Shown here: positions 51,855-61,336 of the stretch, piece by piece
Layout: each line of letters starts with the position of its first letter
How positions within the stretch are numbered: position 1 is the stretch's first letter
Source: Catellatospora bangladeshensis
GTDB lineage: Bacteria > Actinomycetota > Actinomycetes > Mycobacteriales > Micromonosporaceae
NCBI RefSeq assembly: GCF_016862575.1
Contig: NZ_BONF01000009.1
Location: 1-64,000 of the forward strand
Direction of reading: 5' to 3'
DNA: 64,000 bases
Notes under the pieces: generated by a model
Told to the model about the DNA's origin: nothing
Databases searched by the model: none
What the model saw: only the letters and a program-made list of their open reading frames with translations
Position numbers and translations under genes: made by a program

Positions 51855-51918
51855 TCGGCGAAGTCCTGGTCACGGGGCCTCTTGCGGGACGAACATGGTG
51901 GGGGAGGGAGTTGGTGCC

Positions 51919-52575
51919 ATGTTCCGCAACCGCAGCGACGCCGGCCACCGGCTGGCGCAGATGCTGACCTTCCTCCACGACGCCGACGTGGTGGTGCTCG
52001 GGTTGCCCCGGGGCGGCGTGGTCGTCGCCGCCGAGGTGGCCCGTGCCCTGCGCGCCCCGCTCGACGTGCTCGTGGTGCGCAAGCTCGGCGTGCCGTACCA
52101 GCCCGAGGTCGCCATGGGCGCGGTGGGCGAGGACGGCGTACGCGTGCTCAACCCGACCGTGATCGAGGCCGCGGGTGTCTCCGCGGCGGCCCTCGACCGG
52201 GTCGAGCAGGCCGAGCGGGCCGAGCTGGACCGCCGGGTGCAGCGCTACCGCCACGGCCGCGACGCCGAGGCGCTGGCCGAGCGCACCGTGGTCGTGGTCG
52301 ACGACGGCATCGCCACCGGCGCCACCGCGCGGGCCGCCTGCCAGGTGGCGCGGGCCCGGGGCGCGGCGCACGTGGTGCTGGCCGTCCCGGTGGCCGCGGC
52401 CGACACCGCCGAGGACATGCGCGCCGTCGCCGACCAGGTGGTCTGCGTCGACACGCCGCGGTTCTTCATGGCCGTGGGCGAGCACTACGACGACTTCCGG
52501 CAGACCTCGGACGAGGAGGTCGTGGCGCTGCTGGAGGGTTCGGCGCACATCCTGGAGGGGAGGCACCCGCGATGA
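51919..52575 (+). CDS. phosphoribosyltransferase-domain protein
   Basis: 218 residues from ATG 51919. The PRPP loop is V-V-V-V-D-D-G-I-A-T-G-A-T-A near residue 130, and L-G-L-P-R-G-G-V-V-V-A-A-E near 28 is typical of the Rv0571c-like group in actinobacteria. Whether it moves phosphoribosyl groups is unknown. Its stop overlaps the DUF1876 start (ATGA). Confidence 0.88.
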   Translation: MFRNRSDAGHRLAQMLTFLHDADVVVLGLPRGGVVVAAEVARALRAPLDVLVVRKLGVPYQPEVAMGAVGEDGVRVLNPTVIEAAGVSAAALDRVEQAERAELDRRVQRYRHGRDAEALAERTVVVVDDGIATGATARAACQVARARGAAHVVLAVPVAAADTAEDMRAVADQVVCVDTPRFFMAVGEHYDDFRQTSDEEVVALLEGSAHILEGRHPR

Positions 52576-52844
52576 GTTCGATGAAGCGCTGGAACGTGGA
52601 GATCTTCGTCGGGGAGGACGAGGGACGCACCTACGCCGAGGCACGCATGCTCGACGACGACATCGGCGACCGCCTGATCGGCGTGGGCCGGGCCAAGCTG
52701 AACCCCGAGGACACCGACGTCCCCGAGATCGGCGACGAGCTGGCGGTCGCCCGCGCGCTGTCCGACCTCGGGCACCGGATGCTGGTCACCGCCGCGAGCG
52801 ACATCCAGCGGGCGACCGGGCAGAACGTACGGCTCACGCATTGA
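52572..52844 (+). CDS. DUF1876 (Rv1738/Rv2632c-like) protein
   Basis: 90 residues from ATG 52572. It has the family pattern W-N-V-E-I-F-V-G-E-D-E-G-R-T-Y-A-E-A-R, G-V-G-R-A-K-L-N-P and I-G-D-E-L-A-V-A-R-A-L-S-D-L-G-H. Rv1738 in Mycobacterium tuberculosis is a strongly hypoxia-induced member whose fold resembles ribosome hibernation factors. It is coupled to the phosphoribosyltransferase gene, so they act together or under one control. Confidence 0.9.
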   Translation: MSSMKRWNVEIFVGEDEGRTYAEARMLDDDIGDRLIGVGRAKLNPEDTDVPEIGDELAVARALSDLGHRMLVTAASDIQRATGQNVRLTH

Positions 52845-52892
52845 CACGACCGGTCGCGTTAGCGGCGGCGTGCCGAGGGTAGGGGGCGGTTC

Positions 52893-53357
52893 ATGGCGAA
52901 CTTCCGGATCGTGGTCGGCGTGGACGGTTCCGAGGGCGGCCGGCGGGCGCTGCGCTGGGCGGTGCACGAGGCGGCCGGACGCGGCGGCACCGTGCAGGCC
53001 GTCGCCGCGTGGCGCTGGGACGAGGTCGACGACGACGTCATCGGCTCGGCCGCCCGCGAGGACGCGACGGCGATGCTGGACCGCGAGCTGGGCGCGCTGC
53101 CGCCGTTCCAGCGGGAGGGCGTGAGCATCGCCGGTGAGGTGGTCGAGGGCCGGGCCGCCGACGTGCTCGCCGCCGCCGCGGCCGACGCCGACCTGCTGGT
53201 GCTGGGCAGTCACGGTACGAGCCGGCTGATGCACACCGTGCTCGGCTCGGTCAGCGAGGAGTGCATCGGCAAGGCCAGCTGCCCCGTGGTCGTCGTGCCC
53301 GTCGGCCACGAGCTGCCCCACCCCGCCGAGCTCGCGGTCCCCGACCCGGCGAACTGA
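52893..53357 (+). CDS. universal stress protein (single domain)
   Basis: 154 residues from ATG 52893, with GGGTAGGGGGCGG upstream. UspA signature: V-V-G-V-D-G-S-E-G-G-R-R-A-L-R-W-A at the start and L-V-L-G-S-H-G-T-S-R-L-M-H-T-V-L-G-S-V-S near residue 105. That gives G-S-H-G then nine residues then G-S, so it should bind ATP. It follows the DUF1876 gene by 48 bases and probably belongs to the same stress unit. Confidence 0.92.
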   Translation: MANFRIVVGVDGSEGGRRALRWAVHEAAGRGGTVQAVAAWRWDEVDDDVIGSAAREDATAMLDRELGALPPFQREGVSIAGEVVEGRAADVLAAAAADADLLVLGSHGTSRLMHTVLGSVSEECIGKASCPVVVVPVGHELPHPAELAVPDPAN

Positions 53358-53488
53358 CCGCCGGATCCGCCGGATCCGCCGGACGTCACCCTCCCGGGCG
53401 ACCGGCGCGCCGGGACTGTCGGGAACGTGTACCGGCGGCAGTCGGCCACCGCACAGTCCGAACGTGCCGCAGGCCGCATGCTCGACCG

Positions 53489-54607
53489 ATGACGACATCG
53501 GGAGCGGGTCCGACCAGGCGCCGGCTGCTCGCCGGGCTGGGCGGCCTGGCGGCGCTCACCCTGCTGCCGGGCTGCAAGGAGGCCATCGAGGCGGCCGCTG
53601 ACAGCTGCCCCGAGGATCCGGCCGAGTCCGGCGGCGTCACCTGGAACCCGGACATCGGCCGCCCCGTGTTCTGGGGCGTGCACGACCTGACCGCAGCGGC
53701 TCACGGCACGCCCCGCGACCTGCGGATCTACTACCCGAGCTACGACGGCGCGACCGCGAATGCGCCCATGCTCAAGCTCTGCCTGACCCGCTGGCCCATG
53801 GTGCTGCTGCTGCACGGCCAGCCGCCGCGGGGCGTGTCGCTCACGGGCTACCACGCGCGCTGGGAGCGGTTCGCGGCGGTGCTGGCACGCTGTGGGTACG
53901 TCGTCGTGGTGCCCAGCCATCCGGCACAGCTCGCGCAGAACGGCGCCGATCCGGCGATCGCCGCGGCGGGCGCCGACCTCGCCTGGGTGCGCGACAGCTG
54001 GGAGCACCGGCGCTGGGTGGACGCCCGCCCGGAGTCCACCGCCGTGGTCGGGCACTCGTACGGCGGCCTGCTGGGCGCCCGGGTCATGGCGGCCAACCCC
54101 GCCTTCGCCGCGTTCGTCAGCCTCGGCGCTCCGTACGGCGAGCTGACCGATCGCAGCGCCGTGCTCACCGGGATCGGCCGCCCGACGTTCTTCGCCTGGG
54201 CGGAGGGCAACGGCGGCGGCCTGTTCCTGGAGGACCTTGGCCCGCCGGCGAACGTGTGGGACGGCCTGCCCCAGCCCCGGTATGCCGCGGTGTACCAGGG
54301 TGAGCACTTCGACTATCTGCGCGCGCAGGATGCGGGCACCGACCTGCGCGGCCCGTGCCCGCTGGTCGGCGGCGCGATGGCGGACCTGGTGGCGCTGTTC
54401 CTGTCCACGCACGCGCCGGTGCCGCTGGGTCGCACGCGGGTCGGTGCCGACCTGAAACCGCCGCAGGTGGAGCTGACGCCGGAGCAGCAGTTCTTCGCCG
54501 GGGGGCACCTGCAGGGCGTGGCGCAGTTCCAGTCCGCCCCGGGATGCCGCCTGGACCTGCGCTGGAACCTCGACGGCCAGACGGGCAGCCGCAAGCTCGG
54601 CCCCTGA
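53489..54607 (+). CDS. exported lipoprotein alpha/beta hydrolase
   Basis: 372 residues from ATG 53489. The leader has T-R-R-R-L-L-A-G (Tat-type) and a lipobox L-L-P-G-C, so it should be anchored outside the membrane. The hydrolase core has L-L-L-H-G-Q-P-P (oxyanion), nucleophile G-H-S-Y-G-G (about residue 190) and E-H-F-D-Y as a possible His. It resembles PAF-acetylhydrolase-like or DUF-type esterases. The substrate is not known. Confidence 0.82.
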   Translation: MTTSGAGPTRRRLLAGLGGLAALTLLPGCKEAIEAAADSCPEDPAESGGVTWNPDIGRPVFWGVHDLTAAAHGTPRDLRIYYPSYDGATANAPMLKLCLTRWPMVLLLHGQPPRGVSLTGYHARWERFAAVLARCGYVVVVPSHPAQLAQNGADPAIAAAGADLAWVRDSWEHRRWVDARPESTAVVGHSYGGLLGARVMAANPAFAAFVSLGAPYGELTDRSAVLTGIGRPTFFAWAEGNGGGLFLEDLGPPANVWDGLPQPRYAAVYQGEHFDYLRAQDAGTDLRGPCPLVGGAMADLVALFLSTHAPVPLGRTRVGADLKPPQVELTPEQQFFAGGHLQGVAQFQSAPGCRLDLRWNLDGQTGSRKLGP

Positions 54608-54697
54608 CGCCGGACGGCCCGGCGGCACCGCTCGGCGATGACACAATGATGTCGTGCCTTCGCGGGATATTTCGGACAGCAAGACCGGGCATCGGCC

Positions 54698-55912
54698 GTG
54701 TACGGCCTGATCAGCCTCGCGATCGTGCTGATCGCCTGGGCGACCGTCTCGGCCCGCGCGGCGCGCTACAGCGTCACCGTTCCCGTCGCGCTGCTGCTGG
54801 CCGGGCTGCTGCTCGCCGTCGGCGACGAGCCGGCGGTCCGCCTCGACCTGGCGTCCCCCGCCATGCAGCACCTGCTGCAGGCGACGCTTGCGCTGGTGCT
54901 GTTCACCGACGCCACCGAGATCAGCCTGCGCCGCCTGCGCGAGGCAGGTCACCTGCCGCTGCGCCTGATCCTGATCGCGCTCCCGCTGACCGTGGCCGCG
55001 GGGTTCCTGCTCGGCGTCGCGCTGTTCCCGCTCGCGGGCGCGTGGGTGCTCGCACTGGTGGCGGCGGCGCTGGCGGCCACCGACTCCAGCCTGGCCGCGG
55101 TGCTGGTGCACGACCGTCGCATCCCGCACGACCTGCGCACCGCCGTCACCGTGGAGAGCGGCCTGAACGACGGCCTGGCCGCGCCGCTGGTGCTGGCGTT
55201 CCTCGCCGCGGCCGTCGCCGCCGACCACGACCGGCAGGCGGGCCAGGTGCTGGTGCAGACGGTCCGCGAGATCGCGTTCGCCCTGGTAGTGGGCGTGCTC
55301 GTCGGCGGGGCGGCGGCCCGGGTGCTGCGGGCGGCCCGCAAGCGCGGCTGGAGCACGGCCCGCGCCGAGCGGCTGGCGTACCTGGCGATCGCGCTGCTCG
55401 CGTTCGAGGCCGCGCACGCGGTGCACGGCAACGGCATCGTGGCCGGGTTCGTGGCGGGCATGGCCGTACGCGCGGTGGACCAGGACCTGCCCGAAGCGCA
55501 CCTGCAGACCGCGCACGACGTGGTCGGGCTGCTGGCGGCCGGGGTGTGGTTCCTGTTCGGCTCCCTCATCCCGCAGGTCATCGGCGACGTGCTCGACTGG
55601 CGGATCGTGCTGTACGCCGTGCTCAGCCTGACCCTGGTCCGGATGCTGCCGGTCGCGGCGAGCCTGATCGGCCTGCGCCGGTTCAAGCGCGAGGTGCTGC
55701 TGCTGTCCTGGCTCGGGCCACGCGGCCTGCCCAGCGTGATCTTCGCGCTGATCGCGTTGCAGCAGCTCACCGGCGCGGCCGCAGCCCTGGTCGCCGCGCT
55801 CGTCATGGCCACGGTGCTGCTCAGCGTGCTCGCGCACGGGCTGTCGGCGGTGCCCATCGCCGAGCGCTGGACCGACCCCCGCACCCGGGTGCCCGCGTCC
55901 GAGCGGAACTGA
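54698..55912 (+). CDS. CPA1-type cation/proton antiporter
   Basis: 404 residues from GTG 54698, about 12 helices. F-T-D-A-T-E-I-S-L in helix 3, the A-T-D-S-S-L-A-A-V-L-V and E-S-G-L-N-D-G segments (ion-binding aspartates of NhaP-type antiporters) and W-L-G-P-R-G-L-P-S-V-I-F near residue 340 are seen. No large C-terminal domain. It should exchange Na+ or K+ for protons, helping pH balance. Confidence 0.87.
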   Translation: MYGLISLAIVLIAWATVSARAARYSVTVPVALLLAGLLLAVGDEPAVRLDLASPAMQHLLQATLALVLFTDATEISLRRLREAGHLPLRLILIALPLTVAAGFLLGVALFPLAGAWVLALVAAALAATDSSLAAVLVHDRRIPHDLRTAVTVESGLNDGLAAPLVLAFLAAAVAADHDRQAGQVLVQTVREIAFALVVGVLVGGAAARVLRAARKRGWSTARAERLAYLAIALLAFEAAHAVHGNGIVAGFVAGMAVRAVDQDLPEAHLQTAHDVVGLLAAGVWFLFGSLIPQVIGDVLDWRIVLYAVLSLTLVRMLPVAASLIGLRRFKREVLLLSWLGPRGLPSVIFALIALQQLTGAAAALVAALVMATVLLSVLAHGLSAVPIAERWTDPRTRVPASERN

Positions 55913-55947
55913 CCCGTGCGGCCGAACATCGTCCCGCCGGGCACTGC

Positions 55948-57444
55948 TCAGCTGAGCACGGCGGCCACGCCGAGCAGCACCACGGTGACCCCGGCCAGGA
56001 TCGCCAGCAGCGGCCAGACCCAGCGCAGATAGCGGCCGTACGGGACGCGGGCGATGGCCAGCCCGCCCATCACCACCGCCGAGGTCGGGATGAACAGGTT
56101 CATCAGGCCGTTGGCGCTCTGGTACGCCGTCACCACCAGGTCCTGCGGCACCCCGAGGAACCCGGCGAGCGGCGCCATGATCGGCATCGCCACGGTGGCC
56201 AGCCCGGACGACGACGGGATCAGGAACGACAGCGGCAGGAACAGCGTGTACATGACGATGGCGAAGCCTGCCGCGCCCACGTCGCCCAGTGCCAGCTCGG
56301 CCCAGTGCAGCACGGTGTCGGTGATCTGGCCGTTGTTCATGATCACGGTGATGCCGCGGGCGATGCCGATGATCAGCGCCACCCCGAGCAGGTCGCGCCC
56401 GCCGTCCACGAACGAGCTGGTCAGCCTGCCCTCGTTCATGCCGCCGAGCAGGCCGATGAGGACGGAGAAGAACAGGAACGACGCGGTCATCTCGGGGAAC
56501 CACCACCACAGCGTGGGCAGCGGGATGCCGAGGTCGGACCAGGGGATGACGGCGTACATCATCACCACGAAGGCGAGCCCGAACACGGCGAGGATGGCCT
56601 TGTGCCGCCCGGTGAGCTGCCGCGTCGCGTCGTCGGCGGACAGCTTGAAGTGCGCGTCGTTGTCCGCCTTCATGTCCGCGACCAGCGATTTCGCCGGGTC
56701 GCGGCGCACCCGCTCGGCGTAGCGCAGCACGAACCAGATGCCCACGGCCAGGCTGATCAGCAGGATCAGGATGCGCAGGCCGATGCCGTCGCTGATCGGG
56801 ATGCCCGCGAAGCCGGACGCGATGCCGGTGGCGAACGGGTTGATGGTCGAGCCGAGCACCCCGATGCCGCAGCCCAGCAGCAGGATCGCCGCCGCGGTCA
56901 CGGTGTCGTACCCGGCCGCGACCATGACCGCGATGACCAGGGCGTAGAAGGCCAGGCTCTCCTCGGCCATGCCGAACGTGGTGCCGCCCAGCGCGAACAC
57001 CGACATCAGGATCGGGATCATCCACTTCTCCCGGCCCCGCAGCCGGGCGACCAGCCGGCCGATGCCCGCCTGGATCGCGCCGGTCTGCATGGTGACCCCG
57101 AGGAAGCCGCCGATGACGATGATGAACAGGGCCACGTCGATCGCGCCGAACAGCACGCCGCTGTTGTAGTAGCTGATCGTGCCGGCCTCGTCCTCGATGC
57201 CGTAGAGGCCGTTGATCGGCGCGGTCAGCGAGTCGACCACGATGCGCTGCGGCGTCGCGGGCACCTCGTGGTAGGTGCCCGGCACCGGGTTGCCCTCGGC
57301 GTCGCTGTCGTACGCCCCGGCCGGGATCAGCCAGGTCGCGACCGCCATCACCACGATCAGCCCGAACAGGATGGTGTACGCCGACGGCAGCGTGAACCGG
57401 GACCGCTTCGGCGCGGGCGCGGCCTGTTCAGGGTGCTCGCTCAT
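55948..57444 (-). CDS. YfcC-family carrier, likely arginine/ornithine exchanger
   Basis: 498 residues from ATG 57444 with GGAGACGTCG upstream. About 12 helices; L-I-P-A-G-A-Y near residue 40, G-G-T-T-F-G-M-A-E-E near 155, and S-S-S-G-L-A-T-V-A-M-P-I near 425 are marks of YfcC/ArcD-like secondary carriers. Last gene of the arginine deiminase cluster, where such a carrier usually swaps arginine for ornithine. Its start is inside the end of the NhaC-type gene (17-base overlap). Confidence 0.87.
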   Translation of the reverse strand: MSEHPEQAAPAPKRSRFTLPSAYTILFGLIVVMAVATWLIPAGAYDSDAEGNPVPGTYHEVPATPQRIVVDSLTAPINGLYGIEDEAGTISYYNSGVLFGAIDVALFIIVIGGFLGVTMQTGAIQAGIGRLVARLRGREKWMIPILMSVFALGGTTFGMAEESLAFYALVIAVMVAAGYDTVTAAAILLLGCGIGVLGSTINPFATGIASGFAGIPISDGIGLRILILLISLAVGIWFVLRYAERVRRDPAKSLVADMKADNDAHFKLSADDATRQLTGRHKAILAVFGLAFVVMMYAVIPWSDLGIPLPTLWWWFPEMTASFLFFSVLIGLLGGMNEGRLTSSFVDGGRDLLGVALIIGIARGITVIMNNGQITDTVLHWAELALGDVGAAGFAIVMYTLFLPLSFLIPSSSGLATVAMPIMAPLAGFLGVPQDLVVTAYQSANGLMNLFIPTSAVVMGGLAIARVPYGRYLRWVWPLLAILAGVTVVLLGVAAVLS

Positions 57445-58966
57445 CGACGTCTCCCGTCTCCGGCTCGGGCGGCACGGTCGCGACCTTGAAACCCAGGAAG
57501 CCGTAGAGCACGTCCAGCACCGGGCTGAGCAGGTTGAAGAAGCAGTAGGGCAGGTACGCCGCGGTCGGCACGCCGAGCACCCCGGAGATGTAGGCCCCGC
57601 AGGTGTTCCACGGCACCAGCACCGAGGTGACCGTGCCGGAGTCCTCCACGGCGCGCGACAGCACCTCCGGGGCCAGGCCGCGCCGGGCGAACTCGTCGCG
57701 GAACATGCGGGCCGGCAGCACGTCGGCGACGTACTGCTCACCGGCGATGACGTTGAGCCCGATGGCGCTGGAGTTGGCGGCCAGGATCAGCGTGCCGCGG
57801 CTGCGGGCCCGGGCCACGATCGGGGCGAGCAGCCGCTGCAGGAACCCGGCGTGCTCCATGACCGCGGCGAACGACAGCGCCCCCAGGATCAGCCAGACCG
57901 TGGTGAGCATGCCGGCCATGCCGCCCCGGGAGAACAGCTCGTCCACCTTCGGCGCCCCGGAGTGGCTGACGAAACCGGTCGCCATCGCGCCGAACAGCGC
58001 CTCGATCCCCGTGGTGACCGGGCCGAGCGACGGGTCGGCGACGAACGCGCGTACCGCCTCGGGCTGGGTGAACGGCGCGAGCAGGCCCGCGAACAGCGCC
58101 GAGCCGAGGATGGACAGGAACGGCGGATACCGCAGCAGCGCGAACGCGATGAGCAGCAGCAGCGGCAGCAGGCTGAGCAGGCCCGTGTTGAACGCGCCGC
58201 GCAGCGCCTCCTCGGCGGCGGCCGTGCTGACCTCCGCGGCGGGCCGGTTGCGGAACCCGATGATCAGGAACAGGATCAGGCTGATACCGAGCGCGGGCCC
58301 GGCGGTCCAGATCATGTTGCGGATGTGCGCGTTCACTGTCAGGCCGCGCCCGACCAGCTGCGGCACCAGGATGGTGGTCTCCGACAGGGGCGTCATCTTG
58401 TCGCCGAAGTACGCCCCGCAGATCACCGCACCGGCGGCGACGGCTACGGGCAGCTGCATCACGGTGGCCATCGCCACGAACGCGACGCCGAGGGTGCCGG
58501 CCGTGGTCCACGAGCTGCCGGTGACCATGCCTACCACCGCGCAGACCACCGCCGCGGTGAAGAAGAACCAGGCGGGGCTGATCAGCTGGATGCCGATGTC
58601 GACCACGGTCGGGATGGTCCCGGCCATGTTCCAGGTGCCGATCAGCGCGCCGACCGCGAGCAGGATGAACACCGCCCCGACGGCCGAGGTGACGCCGCCG
58701 ATCGCGGCCTCGGCCACCGCCGCCACGGTGTGCCCGTTCTTGAACGCGATCAGGCTCGCGAAAGCCGCGGCCAGCAGCAGCGCCACCTGCAGCGGCCCGT
58801 TGGTCGCGTCGATGCCGAACAGGGCGACGGTCGTGGTCAGCAGCGCGATCAGGACCAGCACGGGCAGGAGCGCGTCCAGCATCGTCGGCGGCCGCGGCTG
58901 CCGGTCGCCGAAGGCGCTGCCCGGCTCGGCGGAGGCGCTGCCAGGCTCAGCGGTGGGCTCAGGCAT
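57428..58966 (-). CDS. NhaC-type antiporter in the arginine deiminase cluster
   Basis: 512 residues from ATG 58966. NhaC marks: F-G-D-K-M-T-P-L-S-E-T-T near residue 193, V-T-G-S-S-W-T-T-A-G-T-L-G-V near 150, about 12 helices and L-V-P-W-N-T-C-G near 465. Classical members exchange Na+ and protons. Inside an arginine catabolism operon, and next to a second carrier, it could instead transport amino acids or balance the alkali made by deiminase. It overlaps both neighbours. Confidence 0.88.
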   Translation of the reverse strand: MPEPTAEPGSASAEPGSAFGDRQPRPPTMLDALLPVLVLIALLTTTVALFGIDATNGPLQVALLLAAAFASLIAFKNGHTVAAVAEAAIGGVTSAVGAVFILLAVGALIGTWNMAGTIPTVVDIGIQLISPAWFFFTAAVVCAVVGMVTGSSWTTAGTLGVAFVAMATVMQLPVAVAAGAVICGAYFGDKMTPLSETTILVPQLVGRGLTVNAHIRNMIWTAGPALGISLILFLIIGFRNRPAAEVSTAAAEEALRGAFNTGLLSLLPLLLLIAFALLRYPPFLSILGSALFAGLLAPFTQPEAVRAFVADPSLGPVTTGIEALFGAMATGFVSHSGAPKVDELFSRGGMAGMLTTVWLILGALSFAAVMEHAGFLQRLLAPIVARARSRGTLILAANSSAIGLNVIAGEQYVADVLPARMFRDEFARRGLAPEVLSRAVEDSGTVTSVLVPWNTCGAYISGVLGVPTAAYLPYCFFNLLSPVLDVLYGFLGFKVATVPPEPETGDVDERAP

Positions 58967-59108
58967 CGCGGACGCCCGTCGCCGTCGCGGCGGCGCGGTC
59001 GCCGATCTGCCAGCCGCGGTGGTGCGCGACGCCCCGCGCGAACAGCAGCATCGCCAGCACGGCGAGCACCGCGACGGCGATCAGCAGCCATCTGCGGGCG
59101 TCGGTCAT
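58959..59108 (-). CDS. 49-residue single-pass membrane peptide in the arc operon
   Basis: A small gene between the deiminase and NhaC-type genes. ATG 59108 is preceded by GGGAGACGCCC, and the TGA overlaps the next start. The peptide starts M-T-D-A-R-R-W, has one helix of about 20 residues (L-L-I-A-V-A-V-L-A-V-L-A-M-L-L-F-A), then H-H-R-G-W-Q-I-G-D-R and an Ala/Thr tail. It may be a carrier subunit or stabiliser. The good ribosome site and overlap support it. Confidence 0.7.
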   Translation of the reverse strand: MTDARRWLLIAVAVLAVLAMLLFARGVAHHRGWQIGDRAAATATGVRDA

Positions 59109-59133
59109 GGGCGTCTCCCGGCTCGCTCGCGGC

Positions 59134-60396
59134 TCAGAGGGGGTCGCGCAGCAGCGGGCACGTCATGCAGTGGCCGCCGCCGCGCCCCTTGCCCAGCTCG
59201 AAGCCCTCGATGGTGATCACCTCGATGCCGAAGGCGCGCATCTTGGCGTTGGTGTGCTCGTTGCGCTCGTACGCGACGACCACGCCGGGGGAGAGGGCGA
59301 CCACGTTGTTGCCGTCGTCCCACTGCTCACGTTCCTGCTGGTAGGCGTCGCCGCCGGTCTCCACCACCCGCAGCCGGCCCACGCCCAGCGCGTCGGCCAT
59401 GGCCGACAGCAGGTCGCGCTCCCGCGTGACGTGGAAGCGCCCGGGTGAGCTGCCGGGCCGCAGGCTGATCGCGCGCACCTGCTCGATCACCTTCGGGTAG
59501 ACGGTGACCGCGTCCCGGTCGAGCATCGTCAGCACGGTGTCCAGGTGCATGTGCGCGCGGTCCTTGGTCATCACCACCGCGATCACCCGCTCGGCCGCGC
59601 CCGCGGCGAACAGCGCCCGCGCGACCTGCTCGATCATGCGCGCGGAGCTGCGCTCGCTGAGCCCGATGAGCACCGTGCCGTTGCCGATCGGCTGCACGTC
59701 GCCGCCCTCCAGGGTGGCCCGGCCGAAGTCCTCCACCTGGAACCGGCCGTCGTCGCCCAGCTCGGGATACCAGTAGTCGAACCTGGCGTCGGCGAACATC
59801 GGGTGGGCCCGGTACACCGCGGCGACGTTGTACGCCTCCAGCCGCCGGGCGGGCCAGAACATCGGGTTGACCGAGACACCGCCGTAGATCCAGCACGACG
59901 AGTCCCGGGTGAACAGGCTGTTCGGCAGCGGCGGCAGCACGAACGCGCTCTCGTCGTCCAGCGCCGCGGCGGGCAGCGAGGACTGCCGCAGCGGGCCGAG
60001 GTCGAGCCCGGCCTCGGCCACGGTGAGGCCGCCGATCAGGTGCCGGGCCAGCTCCGGCGGGGGCAGCTTGTCGAGCACGTCGCGTACGGCGTCGACCAGC
60101 GACACCCCGACGGTGTACTCGGAGGCGGCCAGCTCGATCACCCGCTGCCGGGCCGGGTCGCTCGCCGCCAGCGCCTCGCCGAGCAGGTCCTGCAGGTAGA
60201 ACACCTCGACGCCGTGCTCGCGCATCCGCGCCACGAACTGGTCGTGCTCGTACTGCGCCCGCTCGACCCACAGCACGTCGTCGAAGAGCAGGTCGTCGTG
60301 GTTGGCGGGGGTGAGCCGGCGCAGGCTCAGCTCCGGCCGGTGCACCATGACCTTGCGTAACGTGCCCACCTCCGAGTGGACCCCGAACCGCTCCAT
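59134..60396 (-). CDS. arcA: arginine deiminase
   Basis: 420 residues, full length. Active-site marks: L-E-G-G-D-V near residue 229, M-H-L-D-T-V near 284 and the nucleophile Cys410 in [17 protein letters not shown] (about 158) is also typical. It converts arginine to citrulline and ammonia in the cytosol. It stands third in an order OTC, carbamate kinase, deiminase, then carriers, transcribed leftward, with a three-base gap from carbamate kinase. Confidence 0.95.
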   Translation of the reverse strand: MERFGVHSEVGTLRKVMVHRPELSLRRLTPANHDDLLFDDVLWVERAQYEHDQFVARMREHGVEVFYLQDLLGEALAASDPARQRVIELAASEYTVGVSLVDAVRDVLDKLPPPELARHLIGGLTVAEAGLDLGPLRQSSLPAAALDDESAFVLPPLPNSLFTRDSSCWIYGGVSVNPMFWPARRLEAYNVAAVYRAHPMFADARFDYWYPELGDDGRFQVEDFGRATLEGGDVQPIGNGTVLIGLSERSSARMIEQVARALFAAGAAERVIAVVMTKDRAHMHLDTVLTMLDRDAVTVYPKVIEQVRAISLRPGSSPGRFHVTRERDLLSAMADALGVGRLRVVETGGDAYQQEREQWDDGNNVVALSPGVVVAYERNEHTNAKMRAFGIEVITIEGFELGKGRGGGHCMTCPLLRDPL

Positions 60397-60399
60397 CGC

Positions 60400-61335
60400 C
60401 TACCTCCCTGCCTCGCCGCCGTCATCCGGATGGACCTGGGTCCCGGCCGTGCCGTCCACGATCGCGGCGATGTCGGCCAGGCTCCCGATCGCGGCCCGCC
60501 GCCCGGTCCGCTCGACGAAACGCACCGCCGCCTGCACCTTCGGCCCCATCGACCCGGCCGCGAACCCCTGCCCGCGCAGCTGCCCGGCGCTCGCGCGCTC
60601 GATGCGCCGCTGCTGCGGGGCGCCCCAGTCGAGGTACACCCCGTCCACGTCGGTGGCCATCACGAACAGGTCGGCGTCGACCTCGCGGGCCAGCAGCTCA
60701 CCGGCCAGGTCCTTGTCGATCACCGCTTCGACGCCGGTGAGGGTGCGCGGCTCGCCGGGCTGGAACATGGTGGGCACGCCGCCGCCCCCGGCGCAGATCA
60801 CCACGACGTCCTTGTCGAGCAGCCAGCGGATGGGGCGGATCTCGAAGATGCGCCGCGGCTCGGGGGAGGCCACCACCCGGCGCCAGTGCGAGCCGTCGGG
60901 TTTGACGGTCCAGCCCTTCTCCGCCGCGAGACGCTGCGCCTGCGCCCGGTCGTAGACGGGGCCGACGAACTTGCTCGGGTCGCCGAACGCCGGATCGGCC
61001 GGGTCCACCTCGATCATCGTGAGCACGGTCGCCAGCGGCACCTCGGCGGGCAGCAGGTTGCCCAGCTCCTGTTCGAGGACATACCCGATCATGCCTTCGG
61101 TCTGCGCGCCGAGCACGTCCAGCGGGAACGGCTCCGCGCCGGCGTACGCCGCGCCCTGCAGCGCGAGCAGGCCGACCTGCGGGCCGTTGCCGTGCGTGAG
61201 CACGAGCTGGTGCCGCTGCGCGACCTGGGCCAGCAGCGGCGCGGCCACCCGTACGTTGCCCCGCTGCGCCTCGGCCGTCATCGGCTCGCCGCGCCGCAGC
61301 AGCGCGTTGCCGCCCAGCGCCACCACCACGCGCAT
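60400..61335 (-). CDS. arcC: carbamate kinase
   Basis: 311 residues, ATG 61335. [10 protein letters not shown] at the start, [14 protein letters not shown] (about 43-56), I-C-A-G-G-G-G-V-P (about 201) and [13 protein letters not shown] are family marks. It makes ATP and ammonium carbamate from carbamoyl phosphate and ADP, the energy step of the arginine deiminase path. It starts one base after the OTC stop. Confidence 0.95.
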   Translation of the reverse strand: MRVVVALGGNALLRRGEPMTAEAQRGNVRVAAPLLAQVAQRHQLVLTHGNGPQVGLLALQGAAYAGAEPFPLDVLGAQTEGMIGYVLEQELGNLLPAEVPLATVLTMIEVDPADPAFGDPSKFVGPVYDRAQAQRLAAEKGWTVKPDGSHWRRVVASPEPRRIFEIRPIRWLLDKDVVVICAGGGGVPTMFQPGEPRTLTGVEAVIDKDLAGELLAREVDADLFVMATDVDGVYLDWGAPQQRRIERASAGQLRGQGFAAGSMGPKVQAAVRFVERTGRRAAIGSLADIAAIVDGTAGTQVHPDDGGEAGR

Positions 61336-61336
61336 C

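Noticed and set aside
45958-52892. DosR/DevR boxes upstream of phosphoketolase, SulP, PRT and stress-protein genes
   Set aside because: I looked for GGGAC-N-GTCCC type palindromes near the starts and saw only single half-like strings such as GGGACGAA. A matrix scan is needed; no site is claimed.
53359-53383. Tandem CCGGATCCG units behind a stress-protein gene
   Set aside because: Only about two and a half copies of a nine-base GC-rich unit; too short to call a functional repeat.
55945-55958. TGCTCAGCTGAGCA palindrome at the YfcC stop
   Set aside because: Only 14 bp, half of it coding; without loop or T-run it is not a convincing terminator or operator.
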